Part shown: piece after piece, positions 59,915 through 64,000 of the stretch | Layout of the letters: every line of letters begins with the position of its first letter | Numbering within the stretch: the first letter of the stretch is position 1 | Position numbers and translations under genes: made by a program | The notes under the pieces: model-generated | What the model was told of the DNA's origin: nothing | Database searches by the model: none | The model's input: only the letters and a program-made list of their open reading frames with translations | Source of the DNA: Actinomycetospora termitidis | GTDB lineage: Bacteria > Actinomycetota > Actinomycetes > Mycobacteriales > Pseudonocardiaceae | Length of the DNA: 64,000 nucleotides | Assembly: GCF_030286555.1 (NCBI RefSeq) | Contig: NZ_JASVWF010000003.1 | Coordinates: 310,001-374,000 of the forward strand | Direction of reading: 5' to 3'

Positions 59915-61606
59915 ATGGCCCGCAACGCCGTGGACTTGCGGTACCGGCGTGCGCACCGTCACGGTTCGACCGTGCCCGTACCCCGTCGTCGGTCCCGCCT
60001 CGTCCGCCGGCTGCTGGCGGTCGAGATCGTGACGGTGCTGGTGACGGTGCTGATCGCCGCCGGGGTGAGCGCGGTGAGCACGCGCACGCTGGTGGAGGAC
60101 GACGAGGCGGCGCGGATGCTCGGGCTGGCCACCGCGCTGGCTGCCGCCCCCGGGGTCCCGGCCGCGGTCTCCGCGCGCGACGTCGCCGCGCTCGAGCCGG
60201 CTGCGGAGGCGGTGCGGCTCGACGCCGACGCCTCCTTCGTCACGATCATGACCCCGGACGGCACCCGCCTGACCCACCCCGACCGTGCCCTGATCGGGCA
60301 GACCTACCAGGGCACGTTCGCGCCCGCGGCGGCCGGCGCGACGCTGGTCGAGACCTTCCCCGGCACGCTCGGGCCGTCGGTGCGCGCGATCGTGCCGGTG
60401 CTGGCCACGGCGGGCGGACCCGTCGTCGGGATGGTCGCGGTCGGCCTGCTCCGGGTGGACGTGTTCTCCCGGGTGCTGCGGGAGCTCGGTTTCCTGGCGC
60501 TCGGGGCGGTGGCGGCGATCGGGATCGGGGTCGTGCTCGCCCTCGTGGCGGCCCGGCGGGTCCGGCGCGACACCCTCGGGCTCGAGCCGTCCGAGATCAC
60601 CGCGCTGCACCGCCACCACGAGGCCGTGCTGCACGCGATCCGGGAGGGGCTCCTGGTCCTCGATGCGACGGACCGCGTGGTCGTGGTGAACGACGAGGCG
60701 ACGCGCCTGCTGGAACTCACCGGACCCGCCGTCGGGAAGACCCTGGCGGAGCTGGGCGTCGATCCCGCGCTGGCGGCGCGTCTGGCCGACCCGAGTCCGG
60801 TCACGGACGAGACGCTGCTGGTCGGGGAGCGCCTGCTGCTGCTCAACCGGACGTGGGCCGGTGAGGCGAGCGGTGCGGGCCGCTCGTGGGTGATCACGCT
60901 GCGGGACCGCACGGAGGTCGAGCAGGTGATGCGGGCCCTCGACGACGCGCGGTCGGTCGCGGGAGCGCTGCGGTTCCAGGCCCACGAGCACGCGAACCAC
61001 CTGCAGGCGGTGTCCACGCTCATCGAGCTGGGCGCCCACGACGACGCCCGCGACCTCGCCGTGCGCTGGAGCCGGGACATCGCGGACCTGGGCGCCGACC
61101 TCCGCGAGCGGATCGCCGACCCCGCCCTCGCGGCCCTGGTCCTGGACAAGGCCACCGATGCGCGCGACCGGGGTGTGGACCTGCGCGTCTCCGGCGGCTC
61201 GGCGGCGACGGCGGACTCCGACGACCTCGTGACCGTCGTCGGCAACCTCCTGGACAACGCCCTGGACGCGGTCCTGACGACGACGGGGCGGGGCGTGGTG
61301 GAGCTCGGCCTGTCCGACGGCCCCGACGGCCTGACGGTGCGGGTCGCCGACGACGGGCCGGGCCTGGCCGACCCGGAGGCGGCGTTCCGGGCGGGGTGGT
61401 CGACGAAGGCGGGGGCGGCGGGCTCCCGCGGGCTGGGTCTCGCCCTGGTGGCGCGGGTCGTGGAGCGGCGCGGCGGGACGATCACGACCGGGGCGGGCGT
61501 GGACGGGACCGGCACCGGCTTCGTCGTCGTGCTGCCGTCAGGGGTTCCCCAGCCGGTACCCCACACCCCGGACCGTGACCACGAGGCCGGGGACGCCCAG
61601 GCGTGA
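59915..61606 (+). CDS. Sensor histidine kinase of the DcuS/CitA type
   Basis: 563 aa. TM1 (about 35-55), an extracytoplasmic sensor domain (about 60-190), TM2 (about 195-217) and a cytoplasmic PAS domain (about 235-330). The H box is RFQAHEHANHLQAV (the His after RFQA), and the ATPase has NLLDNALDAV, DDGPG and GLGLALV. This is the family that senses citrate or C4-dicarboxylates. dctA is 0.7 kb away, so fumarate, succinate or malate are likely signals. The start is ATG 59915 with GGAG 5 bp upstream. Its last 69 bp overlap the convergent response regulator gene. Confidence 0.87.
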   Translation: MARNAVDLRYRRAHRHGSTVPVPRRRSRLVRRLLAVEIVTVLVTVLIAAGVSAVSTRTLVEDDEAARMLGLATALAAAPGVPAAVSARDVAALEPAAEAVRLDADASFVTIMTPDGTRLTHPDRALIGQTYQGTFAPAAAGATLVETFPGTLGPSVRAIVPVLATAGGPVVGMVAVGLLRVDVFSRVLRELGFLALGAVAAIGIGVVLALVAARRVRRDTLGLEPSEITALHRHHEAVLHAIREGLLVLDATDRVVVVNDEATRLLELTGPAVGKTLAELGVDPALAARLADPSPVTDETLLVGERLLLLNRTWAGEASGAGRSWVITLRDRTEVEQVMRALDDARSVAGALRFQAHEHANHLQAVSTLIELGAHDDARDLAVRWSRDIADLGADLRERIADPALAALVLDKATDARDRGVDLRVSGGSAATADSDDLVTVVGNLLDNALDAVLTTTGRGVVELGLSDGPDGLTVRVADDGPGLADPEAAFRAGWSTKAGAAGSRGLGLALVARVVERRGGTITTGAGVDGTGTGFVVVLPSGVPQPVPHTPDRDHEAGDAQA

Positions 61607-62221
61607 GCGCAGCGCGGCGACGTGCACCTCGAGGGTGCGCCCGCCCGCGTCGGCGCCGTGGTCGTCCGGGGCGAGCCCCCAGACGTCGTCGAGCAGCTCC
61701 TCGCGGGTCGCGACCTTCCCCTCCCGACGGGCCAGGGCGGCGAGAAGGTCGAACTCCTTGCGGCGCAGCGCCACCTCGGCGCCGTCGACGAGCACGGAGC
61801 GCGCGCCGAGGTCGATCTGGACCGGGCCCGCCGTGATCGTCGAGACCAGCGCGTGGCCGGAGACCCGGCGCATCACCGCCTCGATGCGGGCGACCAGCTC
61901 GTCGATCGAGAACGGCTTGACGACGTAGTCGTCCGCGCCGCTGCGCAGCCCCATGACGCGGGCGCTGTCGTGGCCGCGGGCGGTCACCGCGATGATCGGC
62001 ACCGTCGAGCGGCCCCGGATGCGGCGGCACACCTCGATGCCGTCGAGGTCGGGCAGGCCGAGGTCGAGCAGGACCAGGTCGGGCGGGTCGGCCTCGTCGG
62101 AGACGGCGGCGACCGCCGACACGCCGCTCGCCGCCGTGCCGACACGCCACCCCTGGGCGCGCAGGACCTTGGCCAGCGCGTCGCGCACGGCCTCGGTGTC
62201 CTCGACGAGCAAGACCTTCAT
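61538..62221 (-). CDS. OmpR-family response regulator
   Basis: 227 aa. Receiver domain with the acidic pair VEDTE, phospho-acceptor Asp in VLLDLGLPDLDG, Thr in AVTARG and Lys in VVKPFS; then an OmpR winged helix (RRKEFDLLAALA, LLDDVWG, VTVRGVGYRL). It is the probable partner of the kinase on the other strand, although DcuS/CitA kinases normally pair with CitB/DcuR regulators. It is divergent from dctA across 120 bp with a direct repeat that it could bind. ATG at 62221. Confidence 0.9.
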   Translation of the reverse strand: MKVLLVEDTEAVRDALAKVLRAQGWRVGTAASGVSAVAAVSDEADPPDLVLLDLGLPDLDGIEVCRRIRGRSTVPIIAVTARGHDSARVMGLRSGADDYVVKPFSIDELVARIEAVMRRVSGHALVSTITAGPVQIDLGARSVLVDGAEVALRRKEFDLLAALARREGKVATREELLDDVWGLAPDDHGADAGGRTLEVHVAALRSRLGVPGLVVTVRGVGYRLGNP

Positions 62222-62226
62222 CGGTG

Positions 62227-62243
62227 CCTCAAAGGTTCCTCAA
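62227..62243. promoter_or_regulatory. Candidate response-regulator binding site upstream of dctA
   Basis: CCTCAA is repeated at 62227-62232 and 62238-62243, 11 bp start to start, the spacing expected for tandem OmpR-type binding. It lies in the gap between the regulator and dctA, next to the regulator's start codon, allowing autoregulation and control of dctA. Confidence 0.5.
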
Positions 62244-62341
62244 GTTCGGGTGGCACGACCTGGGTCCGGAGCGCGAGTGTCATCACACTCACCGCAACGC
62301 ATGAGAGCTGTACCACGTCGCCCGCACCGAAGGAGACACCG

Positions 62342-63769
62342 ATGTCGACCACCACCGAGGCCTCGCCGCAGGCTCCACCGCCGAGGAAGGGCCGGGGCGG
62401 CGTCTACAAGCAGCTCTGGTTCTGGGTGCTGGTCGGCATCACCGCGGGCATCGTGGTCGGCTTCGCGGCCCCCGGCTTCGCCTCCGACCTGAAGGTCCTC
62501 CCGGACATCTTCATCCAGCTCATCAAGATGGTGACCGCGCCGGTCATCTTCTGCACGGTGATCGTCGGGATCGCCTCGATCGGCAACCTCGCCGCCGCGG
62601 GCGGCATCGCCGGGCGGGCCCTGGCCTACTTCCTGCTGATGACGGTGATCGCGCTCGGCCTCGGGCTCGTCGTGGTCAACATCGTCCAGCCCGGCGCCGG
62701 CTTCCCGCAGATCCCGCCGGACCCGGCCACCCTCGCCGAGGCCCAGGAGGACGTCGCGGCGGGCGCCCAGGGCGGCGGCGCGATGGACTTCATCACCGGC
62801 ACCCTGCTGCCCGAGAGCTTCCTCGGCCCGTTCGTGGAGAACGAGATCCTGCGGGTCCTCGTGCTCGCGATCCTGGTGGCGGCGGCGACGTCGATGCTGG
62901 CCCCGGCGCTGCGCAAGCGGGTCGTCGGCGGCGTCGACCTGATCGCCAAGATCCTGTTCGGGATCATCCGCATGATCATGTTCCTGGCGCCGCTCGCGGC
63001 CTTCGGCGGGATCGCCTACACCGTCGGCGCGCTAGGCGGCGAGAGCCTCACCAACCTGCTCTCGCTCATGGTCACCTTCTGGGCGACCTGCGCGATCTTC
63101 GTGTTCGGCGTGCTGTTCGTCGTCTGCCTGCTCTCCGGGTTCAACGTCTTCAAGCTGATCCGGATGATCAAGGACGAGATCCTCATCATCGTCGGGACCT
63201 CGTCGTCGGAGACCGTGCTGCCCCGCCTGCTCGCCAAGCTGGAGGCGGCCGGCGCGTCCCGCTCGACGGTCAGCATGGTGCTGCCGACCGGGTACTCGTT
63301 CAACCTCGACGGCACCTGCATCTACCTGACGATGGCCGCGCTGTTCATCGCCCAGGCCGGCGGGCAGGACCTGCCGTGGGGCGTGCAGCTCGGGCTCGTC
63401 GCGCTGATGCTGCTGACCTCGAAGGGCGCCGCGGGCGTCTCCGGCGCCGGGCTCATCACGCTCGCCGCGTCCCTGCAGGCCTTCGGCGGGGAGTTCTACA
63501 CCGTCGAGTCGATCGCCATCGGGATCGCGATCATCGCCGGCATCGACCGCATCATGAGCGAGGGCCGCGCGCTGACCAACGTCATCGGCAACACGGTGGC
63601 GGTCATGGTCGTGGCCGGCTGGTGCGGCGAGCGCGACGACGAGAAGTTCCAGGCCGCCCTGAACGACCCGTCGCTGGTCCGCGACGCGATCGAGCAGGAG
63701 ACCCACGGCGGCGAGGACGACGAGGCGTCGGCGTCCGGCGACCGCACGCCGGTGGGTGCGTCCGCGTAG
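62342..63769 (+). CDS. dctA: C4-dicarboxylate/sodium or proton symporter DctA (DAACS family)
   Basis: 475 aa with about eight helices and two re-entrant loops. The SSSETVLPRL serine-rich loop and the MVLPTGYSFNLDGTCIYLTMA motif are the DAACS substrate-binding elements, and ALTNVIGNTVAVMVVAGW ends the core. It imports succinate, fumarate or malate. ATG at 62342 with AAGGAG about 9 bp upstream. Control by the flanking two-component system is likely. A family B palindrome follows the stop. Confidence 0.93.
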   Translation: MSTTTEASPQAPPPRKGRGGVYKQLWFWVLVGITAGIVVGFAAPGFASDLKVLPDIFIQLIKMVTAPVIFCTVIVGIASIGNLAAAGGIAGRALAYFLLMTVIALGLGLVVVNIVQPGAGFPQIPPDPATLAEAQEDVAAGAQGGGAMDFITGTLLPESFLGPFVENEILRVLVLAILVAAATSMLAPALRKRVVGGVDLIAKILFGIIRMIMFLAPLAAFGGIAYTVGALGGESLTNLLSLMVTFWATCAIFVFGVLFVVCLLSGFNVFKLIRMIKDEILIIVGTSSSETVLPRLLAKLEAAGASRSTVSMVLPTGYSFNLDGTCIYLTMAALFIAQAGGQDLPWGVQLGLVALMLLTSKGAAGVSGAGLITLAASLQAFGGEFYTVESIAIGIAIIAGIDRIMSEGRALTNVIGNTVAVMVVAGWCGERDDEKFQAALNDPSLVRDAIEQETHGGEDDEASASGDRTPVGASA

Positions 63770-63775
63770 CCACCT

Positions 63776-63836
63776 CCGGAACGAGCGAACGGCACTCTCT
63801 CAGCCTCCAGGGGGCGCGAGAGTGCCGTTCGTTCCG
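63776..63836. repeat. Palindromic repeat, family B copy 2 (after dctA)
   Basis: CGAACGGCACTCTC (63786-63799) pairs with GAGAGTGCCGTTCG (63818-63831), extended by GGAACG/CGTTCC. The 5' flank and arms match the copy at 3256-3312. It lies between the convergent dctA and moeZ ends, a terminator position for both. Confidence 0.85.
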
Positions 63837-63852
63837 TCGAGAGGGGTGCGCC

Positions 63853-64000
63853 TCAGTACGTCGGCAGCGACGTGTCGACCTGCTGCGCCCAGCCGGTGAC
63901 CCCGCCGCCCACGTGCACGGCGTTCGAGAACCCGGCCTGCTGCAGCGCGGAGAGCGCCTCGGCGGAGCGGACGCCGGACTTGCAGTACAGGATCGTCTGC
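63853..64000 (-). CDS. moeZ: C-terminal end of a rhodanese-domain protein, probably MoeZ
   Basis: Only the last 48 residues are in the window. ILYCKSGVRSAEAL carries the rhodanese active-site Cys loop, followed by GGGVTGWAQQVDTSLPTY at the end. That ending is characteristic of the adenylyltransferase-sulfurtransferase MoeZ/MoeB-R, which charges sulfur-carrier proteins for molybdopterin, thiamin or cysteine synthesis. A short stand-alone rhodanese cannot be excluded because the N-terminal ThiF domain would lie beyond 64000. Confidence 0.75.
   Translation of the reverse strand, partial: QTILYCKSGVRSAEALSALQQAGFSNAVHVGGGVTGWAQQVDTSLPTY

Noticed and set aside
1-64000. tRNA, rRNA, insertion sequence, integrase or prophage genes
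   Set aside because: None were seen on either strand; the palindromic repeats have no transposase nearby.

Overview
The window is about 64 kb of very GC-rich DNA with short intergenic gaps, many GTG starts and 4-bp ATGA/GTGA gene overlaps. Family content is actinobacterial: AdnA/AdnB helicase-nucleases, a mycothiol-dependent nitroreductase-type protein, a GlnR-type regulator module, a DUF5313-like protein and a menaquinone pathway. I read it as a chromosome segment of a Pseudonocardiales-like actinomycete (Pseudonocardia/Actinomycetospora type); the genus is inference. I see no rRNA, tRNA, insertion sequence, prophage or CRISPR array.

Layout. 1-5.2 kb: M16 peptidase pair (first cut by the window edge), small membrane protein, M20 peptidase, DoxX protein. 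5.2-11.6 kb: gamma-glutamyltransferase family enzyme, small membrane protein, one full-length FAD-linked oxidase with two half-length relatives lacking its flavin-attachment region, and a pirin. 11.6-19.1 kb: adnA-adnB and an alkyltransferase-like DNA repair protein. 19-21.6 kb: MFS exporter, nitroreductase-type DsbA-fold protein, membrane protein. 21.7-29.3 kb: a Nit1C-type locus (known from cyanide-assimilating bacteria and nitrogen-starved cyanobacteria) with MSMEG_0572, radical SAM, GNAT-AIR synthase, nitrilase, glycosyltransferase and a divergent flavoprotein, plus a second nitrilase-fold protein that has lost the catalytic cysteine. 29.3-36.5 kb: hrpB helicase, cupin, an amidohydrolase/Rieske cassette facing a LysR gene, OhrR-type regulator. 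36.5-42.4 kb: nitrate/nitrite assimilation operon narK-nirB-nirD-hemD-chelatase. 42.5-53.4 kb: menC, menE and menB interspersed with a GlnR-like regulator fused to a siroheme nitrite/sulfite reductase, a dienelactone hydrolase, a FUSC transporter and a flavin monooxygenase. 53.4-64 kb: small secreted protein, metallo-beta-lactamase-fold protein, a three-domain deacetylase-glycosyltransferase-acyltransferase, a two-component system with dctA, and the 3' end of moeZ.

Nitrogen is the connecting theme: a Nit1C locus, a nitrate/nitrite operon and a regulator-reductase fusion lie within 27 kb, and the first two carry the same 46-bp palindrome, with a changed but still paired stem, immediately after their first gene. 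The second theme is repeats: at least six kinds of short palindromic or tandem repeat occur, mostly at gene ends, but some lie in frame inside hrpB and the deacetylase-glycosyltransferase gene.

The strongest candidates for something undescribed are the GlnR-reductase fusion (45806-48238), the pseudo-nitrilase (22743-23579), the covarying palindromes in the two nitrogen operons, and the 56-bp elements translated inside hrpB.
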